DNA of 64,000 nt from Pezicula radicicola (lineage: Eukaryota > Ascomycota > Leotiomycetes > Helotiales > Dermateaceae): contig PDUO01000058.1 of the NCBI GenBank assembly GCA_003008705.1, positions 190,263-254,262 on the forward strand, in the 5' to 3' direction. The position numbers and the translations under genes were made by a program. This document shows positions 12,453 to 24,452 of the stretch, one piece after another (the first letter of the stretch is position 1; each line of letters opens with the position of its first letter). The notes below the pieces were generated by a model. That model did not search any database. It was not told where the DNA came from and saw nothing but the letters and a program-made list of their open reading frames with translations.

Positions 12453-14367
12453 TTACCTCCCCATAATCGCATTCGTAGCAAGCACCTCAATACGTCTCGC
12501 ATAAAGCCTCATCATATGACAAACTGGATCACCCCAAACCACACCCCTTAAAAGCTGATCACTAACCATCTGCGCTACAACGCCCTCATCCATACGTTCA
12601 TTAACCTGCTTCTTCCGATTCGGTCTCATTTCATACCTCTCTACACTCCTCAGTAAGACAACTCGTCCTGCATTACTTAGTGTTGCTTCAGGGACTGGCC
12701 AGATGGGCATAGGTGGTGCTTCGGTGGATGCAGGTGCTAATTTGGACGTTTTGGCTGAGGGACGAAATTTGCTTAGTGTGAGAGTGCTGCTAGAGGCTTT
12801 GGTTTCTTTGAGAGCAGCGTTGGAAGTTTTGTTGTGCAAGGTTGCAACGAGGGGTTGCAAACGTTGTGGTGTTACAGATGATAGGCAGGATTGACCTGGT
12901 GCTGGGGAGGAGTAGAGGTCGAGTAGGGAGCGTATATATGCTTTGTCTGCTCTTGCAACTGGATCGCCTTCATTGACGAAAGAATAGAAAATTGATTTTC
13001 TGAGTGCGGGGGATTTGGGCTTTTCCAGTGGCAGGAGTGAGATTGGAGGTGCGCCGAAACTCACGCAGTGGATGCGCTTAAAGAACCCAGCAAGGATTGT
13101 GAGCTCTGACTCGGCTGCCTTGCTTGTAGATAGCATGTGCGAATACAGCAGAGCAGCGACAGCACCTCCGGCAGAATGTCCGGTGATGAGGAGGGAGCAC
13201 TTGGAGCGGGTTGGGTCTTCTTCGAGAAGATGGCGTAGATGAGCCGCTACTGGTTTTATCATCTTCCGTGCTACTGTCAAGAAACCCGCATGGCAATGAT
13301 TTCCGGGATCATCCTTCAAAAATGTCAGCTGTATCCATCACATATATGAAGAGGCCCTACCAAGAACCCTTCGGGCGATGCTGGAGCTGAATTTAGATTC
13401 ACGGCCCAGTCTAAGAAAGTTTGTGTTCCTCTAATGGCAAAAACGATAGTATTCATATCGTCCATAGGCACAGACTTAATAACCATCGCTTTAGTCCCAA
13501 GCCTCCAATCCGCCTCAACATGAGTTTCTTTCTCTTTGCCAGTAGGTTTCGTGTATACACGCTCTGAGTACTGAGCTGCGAGGCAAAGTAGAGTATACGT
13601 AGGCAAGTATCTAGACTCGTTAGTACCATGACTTCAGACCGTACCAAGGTAGTAATATTGTTTATTTACATTTTCATGGGTGGCAGGTTAGGCGGTAGTC
13701 TCGAGTTTGCGTAGAGGTTGACTTTAGTAAAGTAATTCGTGCTTGTTAGAGCTGACGAAATGGCATTGTTTGTCATTCCCTTGGACTTTCCCTTTATAAC
13801 CTCTTTGCTATCATACTCCGGCTGCTGCTGCTGTTGTAGCAAGGGCGCTGGTGGTGCAAATACAGCCAATTCCCGATCGTCACCACTGAAACTTTCTCCG
13901 TCAATTTGAGTGACAACAGCATTAAATTTTGACGCTATGATATCGTGCAATGCTGTTGCTTGATTGAGATACTGCGTACTACCATCATGGAAAATCCGAG
14001 CTCCTGGGATATAGGACGGTACATCGCCAGCCAAGAGGTTCGAGAAGGATTGCATCTTCTTAACCTTCTTGCCGTCCGAGCCAGCCTTTTGCTGTCTTTC
14101 TGGGAGCGGAGGTGTTACAACAAAATTATTTGATACGAAGACCGGTTGGTTGTAGACTTGGTATGCTGATCCGGTCCAGCCTTGGGACTGAGCAAAATCA
14201 GATCCATCTCCATTAAAGGAGGCATCGGGCCTCTGTTCGACAAGTGTCCATGATGATTGAGATGAAGTTACATAGGAGCCTTGGTGATTTTGCTGCGAAT
14301 TGTAAATTGTCTGCGATGGTGGGCTCGGTGGAGTTGCCTTCTTCGATGATCGCCCGAAGATCGCCAT
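12453..14367 (-). CDS. Class 3 lipase-like alpha/beta hydrolase
   Basis: A 602-residue protein from three exons: 13670-14367, 13361-13610 and 12453-13313. Intron 1 has a textbook TACTAAC branch site eight nucleotides before its AG. Intron 2 uses CTGAC and a GAAG acceptor. The first ~230 residues are disordered, with Gln runs. The lipase fold follows: IVFAIRGTQTFLDWAVNL (oxyanion region), nucleophile elbow GHSAGG (Ser about 363), Asp in FVNEGDPVARAD (about 433), and a C-terminal GDPVCHMMRLY that can supply the histidine. It lacks a signal peptide, so it is an intracellular lipase-like protein and not a secreted triacylglycerol lipase. The start MAIFGRSSKK is preferred over an upstream in-frame ATG at 14415. 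Substrate unknown. Confidence 0.85.
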
Positions 14368-15168
14368 AATGCTTGTGGTTGTGGCAGTTCTATGATCCTT
14401 GCTCAGCCACTCCAAACGCTCACGACTTCCTTTCCATTGTTATCGACAACAGGACCGACAACATTCAACAATGGAGTTGAAAGAAGCAAAGAAGAGAAGG
14501 TTCAGTTAGGTTCAATTAAGCCGTTTCACAAGGTCGCCCGGAACAGTCAGCTACAGTAGTACCTCTGCATAGCAGCATCCTGGTGCTAGTTCGAGTGAAG
14601 GATGGCCTTTTTAGCTTCCGATTCGTTCAAAACTTCGCCCCAGTTCTATTTGAAGAGTCACCGGCTCACCACGGCGCCACACTCGCAACCCCTCTACCCC
14701 AGTTTGACGAACCAGAAGCAACAGTATCGTCGGGTAGCGGGCACTTATGCAATACATATGCAATGCATTCTACCTAAATCATAACTCGTGCCCAGAGAGC
14801 GGTTCGTCTTCGTAATGCGTCTTGGTTGGCTTGTACGTCACCTATAAGAAAGAGTGAAGACAAATATCAGCCACTGGACCAAGGGTTTGAGCAAACACAG
14901 GAAGTTTAGTGGTTAGAACTGTTTCGCTTGATCGATAACTTATAATAATATGTCCGTTGCAATAGGACGCCTTGCAGATGCATCTAGATAATGGGGTACC
15001 ATGCCAAGGCAAACAGAAGTAACAACAAACAGAATAATCCCTCTCCTTCCAAATGAGTACACAGACCATGTGTTTGTAACAAAAAAGGAAAAGGAAATAG
15101 TAAGTGAGTGTAAGTAATCCCCAAATCTATCCTAATCTCCTCATTGAGAAGACTCCCCCCTCTTATCC
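14368..15168. other. Intergenic region
   Basis: About 800 nt between the lipase start and the broken monooxygenase. Short overlapping frames on both strands have no recognisable features. The lipase promoter should lie next to 14367. Confidence 0.45.
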
Positions 15169-16523
15169 TCAGATTTCCTTATCCTCGTCGTCCTCGTCCT
15201 CCTCTAGGTCAGGGACAATCTTGCCCTCATCGCATGTGAAAGGCTAAATGTCTATCCCCTTGGCACTCTCATATCCTTTGAATCCAAGCAGTGCTGCTGC
15301 TCCATGAGCACTTCCCTCAAGCAAGGGTAACGCATAATCCCACATCTTCGTGTTAAACTTTTCCAGCGTCTGCTGAGAGACTCCCTCCTCAGCAATGAAA
15401 CGGACCAAAAGAGCTACATCTGCCAAAGCGGCGTTTGCACCCGAATCACCCGCTGGAGGCAGTACATGCGCCGCGTCTCCCAGTAACACTACTCGATCCG
15501 ATTGAGGCCATTCCGGGCGTTCAGGCTTGGCTGATATAACTCGAAGTGGTGCTGCTTGATTGACGGATTGGAGCTTGAGCAACGATCGGACTTTGGGCTC
15601 TCATTTTTCAGCCAGCTTGAGAGTCAGCTCGGCAGACTCTTTCCCCGATAGGGCTAGGAATTGGTCATCCGATAAGTCGACATTTTCTTGATGTAAGCCA
15701 ACCACCCAATAAACATAGTTAGGGAAATTCGTCAGTTGGCCATTGGATTCGATAGATGCGTCGTTGGGAAACCGAACTGGCTCGAGAAAAAGTGCCACAG
15801 GCTTCTCGTCTTGAATGATTGACATTCCCATGAGCACATCCGGTGGAAACTTGAATGTCAGTTCCGGCGTTAGAAGCGTTTTGCCATATATCACACGGCT
15901 GCAGGTGTCCAAAAATCTGTGACTCGGGAGCAATTGTTTCCTGATACGAGAACGGATTCCATCTGCACCAACAAGGAGGGTTCCTTCTTCGCTTGTTCCG
16001 TCGTCGAAGAATGCCTTGGCCCCTGTAGAGGTGACATAGTAACATTGAAATGTTTTGTTGAACTTACGTGACCTTCTTGGCCTAAGAGTAGGAGGTTTCT
16101 GAGCATAGTCCTGTCAACGGTGTAGGCACGGTGGCCAAGCTCCCCAGGTTTCGTCTTGCCAACTTTTGGTCTCCCCCCAGTAAAAACAGAATCGTTTGTG
16201 GTTCCATCAGTGGCATTGAGCTTTGAGCCAAATGGTTGCATTTCAGCACAAGTACGTTCAAAAAGTGACCACATGGTTTTGTCGACACACTCCTGTAGGG
16301 AGTCGGCACTATATCCTGCAATTCGATTGCGGTATCCTTGGGCACGAGCTGCTGGTGAGGCATCTCGCACAAAGAGAGTGAATGGTATGCCGTGTTTTTT
16401 GAGACCTTGTGCAAGAGTAAGGCCACCAATGCCGCCTCCAATAATGAGAACGTGGTGAGGAGACATGGCAGAGAGTTGAGGAAGAGCTCGCGTAATAGAC
16501 TTGGATAGAGATGAGAGTGACAT
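15169..16523 (-). pseudogene. FAD-dependent monooxygenase, probably inactivated
   Basis: The parent enzyme is a salicylate/PHBH-type flavin monooxygenase. Visible parts: the FAD fold LIIGGGIGGLTLAQGL near residue 26, GADGIRSRIRKQLLP, and the second FAD motif VVLLGDAAHVLPPAGDSGAN. Two defects interrupt it. Near 16018-16026 the frame shifts by one nucleotide next to a G run; only a poor 50-nt intron (GTCACG donor, 16023-16072) could rescue this, because the good GTAAGT donor gives the wrong phase. At 15601-15603 an in-frame TGA stands between KLAEK and EPKVRSLLKL, where relatives usually have tryptophan. After the TAG at 15244 the frame runs on in an acidic tail (VPDLEEDEDDEDKEI) to 15169. Decay is likely; the intron alternative keeps confidence moderate. 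Confidence 0.7.
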
Positions 16524-17322
16524 TGAACGCTTGGAAGTGATTCTTGGAGATGACCTGGAAAGCTATCCTTTCCGTCTTTATATACAAGAGGGAAATGACA
16601 TTGAAAATGAGCAAAGGAGCTATAGCATATCTTCCAAAAGACTTGTTCCTATATTAAGGGACAGGGAACCATAGAAGCCGCCGACCAATTGCTCTTCCGA
16701 AAGATATGTTGCCATATTGAGTGACAAGAAAAGATAGTACCCGCCGAGCAGATTGCTCTCGCTTCCGAACTATTTTCCGAGAATCAATGAAGGCGCCTGG
16801 TAAATAAGACTAATGTATAGTACTTGTAAGTGCAGTGCAGAAACTTTTCTGGCTTCTTGTGTGTGTTTGTTTGAGTTGCTTGTTTTAGTCTCCTGGTAGC
16901 TAGCTTAACAAGTAGAGCCGAGACCTTGTTGGAGCGCAACTTAGAGCAGAGTGAGGCTGGACGAGCAGCAGCAAAGACCCTCGGAGGGTTTTCTCCGATG
17001 AGTGAGATCAGTATACAGAGGTATCTCTCTCCTTAGATGAAGAAATTCAATTGGCGATGAAGATAGATTCTCGCTGGACAAATGTCTGCTTGGATCTTGG
17101 AAAGACGATAGTTTTGGTGATGGTGTGACGCTTTTCCACAAGGTCGAAACATTTCTCGCTTGTGGGAAAGTTCAAAGTTCACAAGCCAAAACAAAACGCG
17201 CTCCAACAACGACGCGTTCAACCTCGACGATCTCATCCCGAATACAAATATCTCCCATAATCATAATGCAATAGGCAAACGAAGCGCGCCACTGATCTTG
17301 AACTCTTTACATACACAGTAAA
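16524..17322. other. Intergenic region
   Basis: Lies between two divergent genes. Two related stretches (near 16630 and 16700) each read roughly TTCCGAAAGATATGTT...ATATTGAGTGACA, a diverged local duplication of about 50 nt. No gene seen. Confidence 0.4.
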
Positions 17323-19176
17323 ATGCCTCGCCCAAAACGCGCCAAAGCCCAGCCCTCTGCGCCTGCACCCCGCGTCCGAAAGCCAAAGCCTACACCTACC
17401 ACAACGACAAAGTCGACTGCGGTGGATCCAATCTTCGATGATATCTATGATGCGAGCGACCGTGAAGATCGGGTCGTGATAAGTGCGCAGGATCTTGGAA
17501 AATCTAAGGGCAAAGGAAAGGCTGTTGCTGCGACGCGAGATGACCATGATGAAATTGAGGAGATTGCAAGGCCTACCGGACACGAAAGCAAGATTAATGC
17601 GGAAATTGAAGAGCTAGGAAGGCTTGGAAAAGGCAATGAAAGCGATGCTGATGATTTGGGTAATCTCGAAGACCTGTCAAGTAGTCCGGGTATCGAGGTT
17701 GGGCGCAAGAGCGCGGTTGGAATGGAAAGTTCAACATTAACAATGGGAAATTTCAAGAGAAGAGCGCGCCAGCCCAGTATTCTAGGCCGGGCCACAGAAG
17801 CGACGCGATCAAGCAGTTTGGAGTCTGAAATAGCTGAAGGGAATGGCCTCACGAGCGTTGGAAAGAAGAATACATCTATCCTTTCAATCGCGGGATTCAA
17901 GAGACGCGCGAGGCAACCTAGCATTATTGGAAGAACTGCAGCACGGGCAAGATCTAGCAGCATAGGATTGGATATGGGCGCAACACCTGCACACGTTGGA
18001 TCATCATACAAAATAGGCACATTCAAACGAAGGGCACGGGAACCGAGTATACTACGGACGGCACAAAAGGAACGTCAGCCAAGGCCTACATTCGACAACG
18101 AGGACGAAAGTGAAGATGATTTTAATCCCGATGACGAGTCAACCCCGCTGAATCTTTCGAAAACACGGGCGGTAAGCGGACGAAGTTCTCAAGGCGCATC
18201 ATCCACTACACCAGGATCAAGCTCGAGAAAACGCAAACTTTCAGCTGTCCAGGTACCGCAATCGCAATCGAGTCCACCTCTACCGTCTATCGAACCCCAA
18301 ATTAGCCAAGATACTGTACCTGCGACTGCCACCGTGATCAGCGACGATGAAGAAGAAGCTAGTTCATCCGAGGATGAAGAACAAGAGGAAATTGCAGCAC
18401 CACAGCGAAGCATAACTCCCGACGAACCATTAAGTGAAACGATGGCACCACCTCGAAGTAGTAGCCCCTTGGTGTCTAGTCCTGAAATTGTGCCACCCAC
18501 CCGCCGGAGAAGAATGTCAACACCAGAACCAGCACCATCAAGACTCCGCAGAACCCTAAGAGGCAGGACTCCACCACCAGCAACGCAAGACTCACCCATC
18601 TCTTCGCCACCATCCCTCACACATTCCCCCAACAGACCAACTGCAGCAATGGCTAAGGGGAAAGGAAGGCGACAACCAGCTTTGCCTACTACATTTTCCA
18701 CCGCGCAGCTTCAGGCTTTGCTTCCACGCAGGCGGCGGCGGCCGGCTGCCGATCCTTTTGATATAGAGAGCTCAGAAGATGAGGTAGATATCTCAGGGTT
18801 GGCATCGGAGGACGATGAGCTTAGTCATTTGACTGTCCGCCCGTCTCGGCGTCCAGGAAGCCTTTTGACAAGAACACCAGCGCCTCTAAAGAGAGGCCCC
18901 AAGAGGAAGACTAGCCAAAAGAAAACTACGAAACGTACATATGGCTCACGAACCTCGGACAAGGAGAACGAAGATGCCGAAGTTGATCCAGATGACAGCT
19001 TGGCACCTATACGAGACGATGACGATAATGGAAGTGCGGAGAATAGCCAGGAGTTGGAGAAGAGGGTGGGCAAGGAATTGAAGAGGGCGGCGAGGAAATT
19101 CGAAGAGGTTGATAAGTGGGAGTTGGAGTTTGAAGAGGTGACTGCTAGCAGTTCATCGCCAAGGGATGGAAGGTGA
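17323..19176 (+). CDS. Conserved disordered nuclear protein with FKRRAR repeats; sororin-like candidate
   Basis: Single exon, 617 aa, almost wholly low-complexity (Ser, Pro, Arg, acidic runs). Three copies of a motif with core FKRRARQPSI stand at residues 144-153, 192-201 and 234-243, each followed by a basic Ser-rich stretch. A basic start (MPRPKRAKAQ) and several KKTTKR-like patches suggest nuclear location. A KEN sequence (DKENED, about 546-551) resembles an APC/C degron. The ordered C-terminus reads RAARKFEEVDKWELEFEEVT, a short Trp/acidic helix that recalls the C-terminal motif of sororin, the cohesin protector. I recognise it as a conserved fungal protein but cannot prove a function; sororin identity is only a hypothesis. 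The coding frame itself is certain. Confidence 0.8.
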   Translation: MPRPKRAKAQPSAPAPRVRKPKPTPTTTTKSTAVDPIFDDIYDASDREDRVVISAQDLGKSKGKGKAVAATRDDHDEIEEIARPTGHESKINAEIEELGRLGKGNESDADDLGNLEDLSSSPGIEVGRKSAVGMESSTLTMGNFKRRARQPSILGRATEATRSSSLESEIAEGNGLTSVGKKNTSILSIAGFKRRARQPSIIGRTAARARSSSIGLDMGATPAHVGSSYKIGTFKRRAREPSILRTAQKERQPRPTFDNEDESEDDFNPDDESTPLNLSKTRAVSGRSSQGASSTTPGSSSRKRKLSAVQVPQSQSSPPLPSIEPQISQDTVPATATVISDDEEEASSSEDEEQEEIAAPQRSITPDEPLSETMAPPRSSSPLVSSPEIVPPTRRRRMSTPEPAPSRLRRTLRGRTPPPATQDSPISSPPSLTHSPNRPTAAMAKGKGRRQPALPTTFSTAQLQALLPRRRRRPAADPFDIESSEDEVDISGLASEDDELSHLTVRPSRRPGSLLTRTPAPLKRGPKRKTSQKKTTKRTYGSRTSDKENEDAEVDPDDSLAPIRDDDDNGSAENSQELEKRVGKELKRAARKFEEVDKWELEFEEVTASSSSPRDGR

Positions 19177-20363
19177 CGTTAGTGCACTGGTGGTATGGCA
19201 GTCAGTGCCTGGGTGTCGGTTTTTTTCTGATATTTCTACAGAATTTTTTTGCTTAGGGATAGTTTCCATACGGGTGGCGGGAATGCGGGCGTGATGGAGT
19301 CGTGTTTGAAGTATGGGTGAGAGGATAGCATGGGAAAGAAGTCATGAATTGCTTTTGCAATTGTTGCTTTGCAAGTATGTGTTCCGAGCTTACAGCTCGG
19401 CGATCCAATTTGCATACAAATGAAATGATACCATAAACATCTTTAAATCAAAGAGGTTCAGTGATACCGGGAGGCTCTAGAAGTATTCTTGACATTTCAA
19501 CCCCAAATCGCTGCAACTCGACAGTACGGAAACATGACCAAGCAAGCAAGTAAATTCCTCTCTCGTTGAGCTCCTTCTTGCATCAACCATTTAGAGCTCA
19601 TAGTTTCGAGGGGTTTTCTACATCTTGTGCATTTTCACAGAAGCCTTCCCTTAGAAAGAATATGGCCCCAAGATCACTTTATCCTTGGTATGTCGCTTAC
19701 CTCTACGCACATCCTTTCAATCCTTCCTTTTTACGTCGAATCACTTTTGCGATAATGTAGTCACCAAGACTTGCAACCTAATTTTATGACTTGGTAGCCT
19801 ATTTGTCTTCAAGAGGCATAGGTATGCCCGGTTCCTCGCTACCCCTTTTCAACCTCGTCTATCAATCCCCGATACAATTGCTTCGCCTTCCTTCGCTTCC
19901 TCAACCAAGGAACAGCACCGCCAAAACAAGGTTTCCAAGCGCTTCTAATAGAGACCTCACAATCCTTCAATTCCTAGGGCATTCAAAGTAGTTCTTGGCA
20001 AACTATACGTGTATCGCGACTCGTGAGTTGTTCAATTCCTTTCGTACTGAATCCACTGCACGAAAACTTAAGTTTTTAACTTAGACGTGATAGGTTGTAG
20101 GGAGTAGTGTCTGGGGAAATAAGAAGTGAAGATCATTTATTTGGGACGGGGTAAATGAAGGGGGAAGATGCCTATTATGTGTATGCAGTGGATCAATTGC
20201 TTAACAGTTTAAAGGTATAAAAACAACTTCCATCCCCAAGATTCTAACCCAACTTACCACACTTCACCTTCAATCAAACCCAACTCAATTCAACTCAAAA
20301 CTACGAAGTAATCCCACCAACACTGACCAAACCCTCACTCAACTCTCAATCCCATCACCCAAA
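19177..20363. other. Long intergenic region with the promoter of the secreted-protein gene
   Basis: About 1.2 kb without a convincing gene. A clear TATAAAA (20215-20221) and a C/A-rich leader lie just before the ATG at 20364. Small frames at 19566 and 19791 lack domain signals. Confidence 0.5.
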
Positions 20364-20818
20364 ATGAAGCCCACCCTCCTCCTCCTAACAGCAACAACCC
20401 TCTCAACTCTCACCACAGCCTTAACTCTCAAAACAAGAGCCGCAACATTCACATCCTTCCCCTCTCCACTCACATGTCCAACATCATCTGGATCCTCAAC
20501 CTGGACCCTCTCAGAACTAGAATCGTTAGCTCAAGAGGTTATAACTTCTGGCAAAACACCCATTGAGACGAGTGCTAGTAATGCTGCTTCGGGGAGATGT
20601 ACTAGTATTAAGTTGCCTTATTATTCTGTAAGTATTCCTATATATATTTTTTTGGATTTTATGATGGGAGAAAACTGACAGATAGTTTGTAGGCCGATTT
20701 ATTGAAGGATTCTGGGAGCTTGTATTTTGTTTATGATGCTTCTACGGATGGGTATGAGTTTTGTGGTGCTAGTACTGCGGATTTGAATGGGGATGGATAT
20801 GCGGATGGTTGTGCTTAG
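20364..20818 (+). CDS. Small secreted cysteine-containing protein
   Basis: Two exons, 20364-20627 and 20693-20818 (GTAAGT donor, TGTAG acceptor, phase 0), make 129 aa. Residues 1-20 are a signal peptide (MKPTLLLLTATTLSTLTTAL). The mature chain has four cysteines, in LTCPTSS, GRCTS, YEFCGAS and the C-terminal DGCA, enough for two disulfides. A strong TATA box sits 140 nt upstream. Small size, secretion and paired cysteines fit fungal effectors or ribotoxin-sized extracellular proteins, but I recognise no catalytic motif and claim no function. The AT-rich, TE-bearing DNA just downstream is typical of such genes. Confidence 0.8.
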
Positions 20819-21073
20819 TTTTCGGGGTTGGTTGGAGGGAAGGGAGGGAATGAGAGAGGTTATTGTGTTATGAACTATGATGTTTAAATGATGTTTTGGG
20901 ATCTTGTATATAGGTTGGCAATATTATTACAAAATACAGCAATACATGATAATTGTTGTTAAATACAATTCAAAAGTGGACAAATTGTGATTCCTAATTG
21001 CAGTCAACAATAGAGTAGCATAGGTATTAAAAAAACAACACTAAAAGACACTTAGTATTATCTTTTGCGACCT

Positions 21074-21418
21074 TTATTGGTGGGGTTGAGGCTGTATCTT
21101 TATTGATGTAGTTATTGAGGTTAGTACTAAAAAGTAGGCGTAAATGTTTTCCTTCCACTTAGGGTAGTTCTCTTCATCCTTGAGGCGCATCGCGACTGGC
21201 AACTGTAAAGCATTGAGCCCTAGTATGGTTGCTATTGTGTGGGTATGTTGGGGATCTGGCTCGGCTGGAGGAGACTGATTGCGGCGACGGGTTAACCTAA
21301 GGTTCTTAGTGATTGTCGGAAGATAATGAGTTTGATCTCTCCTCGTAGTTAGGACGAGGAATTGCGCCAGATCTAGAGCGCGTATGTGGTGTTGGCTTGA
21401 GTCGCTCATAGAGAGCAC
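21074..21418 (-). mobile_element. Copia-type retrotransposon gag relic
   Basis: A 114-codon frame contains MRLKDEENYPKWKENIYAYF, resembling the start of Copia-type gag/UBN2 domains (LKGEENYxxWKxxI). No protease, integrase or reverse transcriptase follows within the window, and no paired LTRs were seen, so this is a short relic. Confidence 0.55.
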
Positions 21419-22739
21419 GCTGACTTTGATGTTGTTTGTTGATGAATGGACTTCAGAGCTCGAAATGCGAGGCTTTTAACTTGGCTGAAACTGGCGAATA
21501 ACTAGCTGCGAAGTAGCACTTCTTGGTGAATTGACTAGTTGCGTAAAGCAACACTTCTGGTGGACTTGAATCTATTAACGCGCCGACAAGGTGGTTTGGG
21601 CAATAGCTAGTTGTCGCACTAGATAATGCAGGAACACTTGATTAATTGTTTGCTTTTGTGAGCTTGAATAGCTATCCAGGTTTATAGCCTGTTAAATGGC
21701 AAGGTTACTGAGAGCAACATGTGGAGGTAATATTGTGTTGTATTCTGTGAGGAACTAGTGTGTGGGAATAGGCCTACTTTGTCAGGAATAATTGACTGAA
21801 TTGAAGCCATTCAGATGTGGGGTTACCATACCACATACAAAGGTAAAACTAATAGACTTTCCGAATATGTGATTACAAGTACTAACTTGTATCCAGCTAG
21901 ACGCGCTCAATCAAAGAGAAGCTACCAATTTCTTTTTTTTCTTTTTCTTTTTTTCTCCCGAACCTTTAAGCGAAAATATTCTTTCTCTTGAGCGAAAAAA
22001 ACGAGGTCAGTCACGTGTCGTGCCGCAACGGGGTGAGGGAGGTTAGGCGGGGGACTGTACGGTAGGGTACTGGGCTAATCACAACATAGGCTAATGGGGA
22101 GGAAGTTAATCGTGTTATGCATTTGGGTTTTGTATGAAGACAGGCAGACGGGGACCGCCGTCTGGGGATAATTTCTAGCCAGAAGAGGTTGTGGATTTAA
22201 AGTGGTGATAGATTTCGGACCCCTAGCTAGGCGAAGGGGTTACCTTTATCTAAAGCGATATCTTTACTTGCGAATCGTATCACCAAAACAAGTAATTACG
22301 ACTCTTGGACTCTTATCTAAGGCAACTTCCCCAAGTTCTTCTACCCTTAGCTACCTGCCTACCTAGAAGACGCGAACCATCGTGACACTGGTAGCATTGT
22401 ATGTTGTATGTAACGCTGAATTTGAATTTCATGTGACAAGGGTGACAACTTCCAGTATGCCATGTGGCACTGTACTTGGGATAGCGTTCCTTGGTGTTGT
22501 TGACTCCGGATGTAGTTTAGCCCAAACGCTGCCCAATCCCCGCAAAAAATATACCAAAACGGCAAGCTGCAGAGCGATAAATTACCTTACGATACGAACT
22601 TGCTAGAGACGTCATCCAGCCGCTCGACTGACTCTTTTCTCTTCGCAGTCTCGACTTTAATAGCTCACCTCAACTTATCAACATGTGTACACATTATTTA
22701 CATATTTAATACACCCGTTAAGTTCCCAATTCCAACACA
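21419..22739. other. Intergenic DNA with retroelement debris and a polypyrimidine tract
   Basis: 21420-21900 contains repeated variants of 'aactagctgcgaagtagcact', probably TE debris. A pure pyrimidine tract runs from about 21930 to 21959. The rest up to 22739 is the upstream region of the next gene; no other gene seen. Confidence 0.45.
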
Positions 22740-24452
22740 ATGGCTTCCGCCAGCGCGTCCGAGAGTACTCCTCTTCTTCAACCCACCGCGACGCCCGCTC
22801 CAAGCTCCCCGGAAGCTCAGAGAAAACTACGCAGTGTTAGCTTCAATCCGAACCCCAATGTCATAACGATCGAGGGGGCCACGAGTTCTGGCTCAAAAGC
22901 AGCACAGCAAGCTTCAATTTCGTCTTCTGGAAATGGCGCAACAGCTCCCGGACAGCCCATGATCTCTACATTCAACAGCAAACTCCGCAGAAGAAACAGC
23001 CATGGTTCACCTCTCATGCCCATGAATACCGCACCCTTGACCAAGATTGGACCTCAGAGAACCACCAAAAATGCACAAAAGCTTAAGCTACTACCCAACC
23101 CAGAATTCGGCGATGAGGGACCAGACGAAGAAAGTGGCCGGGATGTATATTCACAGTACACACGAATCAAGGATCCTACTGCACGAAGAGATGCAGCTCG
23201 GCTTGGCAAGGCGGATCGAGACCGGCTGCCCAGAGTGACAGCATACTGTACATCAAACAAATATCAAATGGATGGTCTGATGAGGTTCCTGAAAGGCCGG
23301 GGGAAGAACAAGGGAGCAAACCCAAAAATGTTCGACGAATGCATATATACCCCCTATAATTATGCCAAACATCTAGATAGGAATTCAGAACGCCTAGTTC
23401 AAGTCCAGTCGGCGCCGGTGCAGATGAGAGAGCGGAGACACTCGGATAGTGCTATTGAGGTAGAGGATAATAATAAACAAAGGAGGGAGGACCTTATCGA
23501 TTTGCATACCGAAGGTGGAGATAAAAGTGTAAACAATGGGGAGATGGAAGCAGGAAATGGCCTACGGCCAGAAGTTGTCGAGAGGAGGATAGAAGACGAA
23601 AATGCGGTGACAGACACCAATGTTGATTTTGACATCCAAGTACACACACCAGAAGTTTTCCTATTCGATTATGGAGTGGTTGTTATTTGGGGCATGTCTC
23701 TGAGAGAAGAGCAGCGTTTCCTAAAAGAAATCGCGAAATTCGAGAGCGAGAAGCTAGCTCCTGATGATGTGGAAACGGAATGCTTCAACTTCTACTACAC
23801 AAGGGAATATCAGGCTCGGATTTATAACGATTTTATTACCTTGCGCGAAAAGAACAACTATATGACCAAGCTTGCAATATCCCATGCATTGGCTCAAAGT
23901 GTCAAGGTATATGGCACCATTCCCACAAACTCTCCTCGGCTAGCAACTAACAAAATACCAGACATCCCTCTTCGAAGAACTAGTCGACAACACCATTGAG
24001 ACCTGCAAGGATATCCCCACCCAGATCGCACTAACCGGGACAATCGCCCTCACTAGCAAAGAAATCAACATGCAAATCGGCGAGCTCTTCATCCTTCGTA
24101 TCAACATCCATTTAAACGGTTCCGTCCTCGACACTCCAGAATTGTTCTGGGTAGAACCGCAATTAGAGCCAGTGTATCAAGCTGTACGAAGTTATCTTGA
24201 GATGGACCAGAGAGTCGGCTTATTGACGGAGAGACTGGACGTCATAGCTGACCTCTTGGCTGTACTAAAAGATCAATTGAGCCATGGTCATGGAGAGAAG
24301 CTTGAGTGGATTGGTAAGGCCATCCTTTCCCTCCCCACCTACAAAGAACCCAGCATACTAACATCAAGTTATTAGTAATTGTACTTATTGCTGCAGAAAT
24401 TCTCGTCGCCGCTGTAAATATTGTAGTGGATTTGTACGCTGGAGTTGATTAG
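22740..24452 (+). CDS. RMD1/Sif2-type (DUF155/YagE) protein
   Basis: Member of the eukaryotic Rmd1 family, which in yeasts includes Rmd1, Rmd8 and the Sad1-interacting factors and links to microtubule or nuclear-envelope functions. Three exons: 22740-23906, 23962-24313 and 24397-24452, phases 0 and 1, 524 aa. The N-terminal ~170 residues are disordered. The core begins with LPRVTAYCTSNKYQMDGLMRFL and continues through EVFLFDYGVVVIWGMSLREEQ, FYYTREYQARIYNDFITL, KLAISHALAQSVKTSLFEELVDNTI and LFWVEPQLEPVYQAVRSYLEM. It ends with one predicted membrane helix, EILVAAVNIVVDLYAGVD, the usual C-terminal anchor. The disordered insert at about 225-290 is typical for fungi. Secure family call; exact orthology among paralogues not decided. 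Confidence 0.92.
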
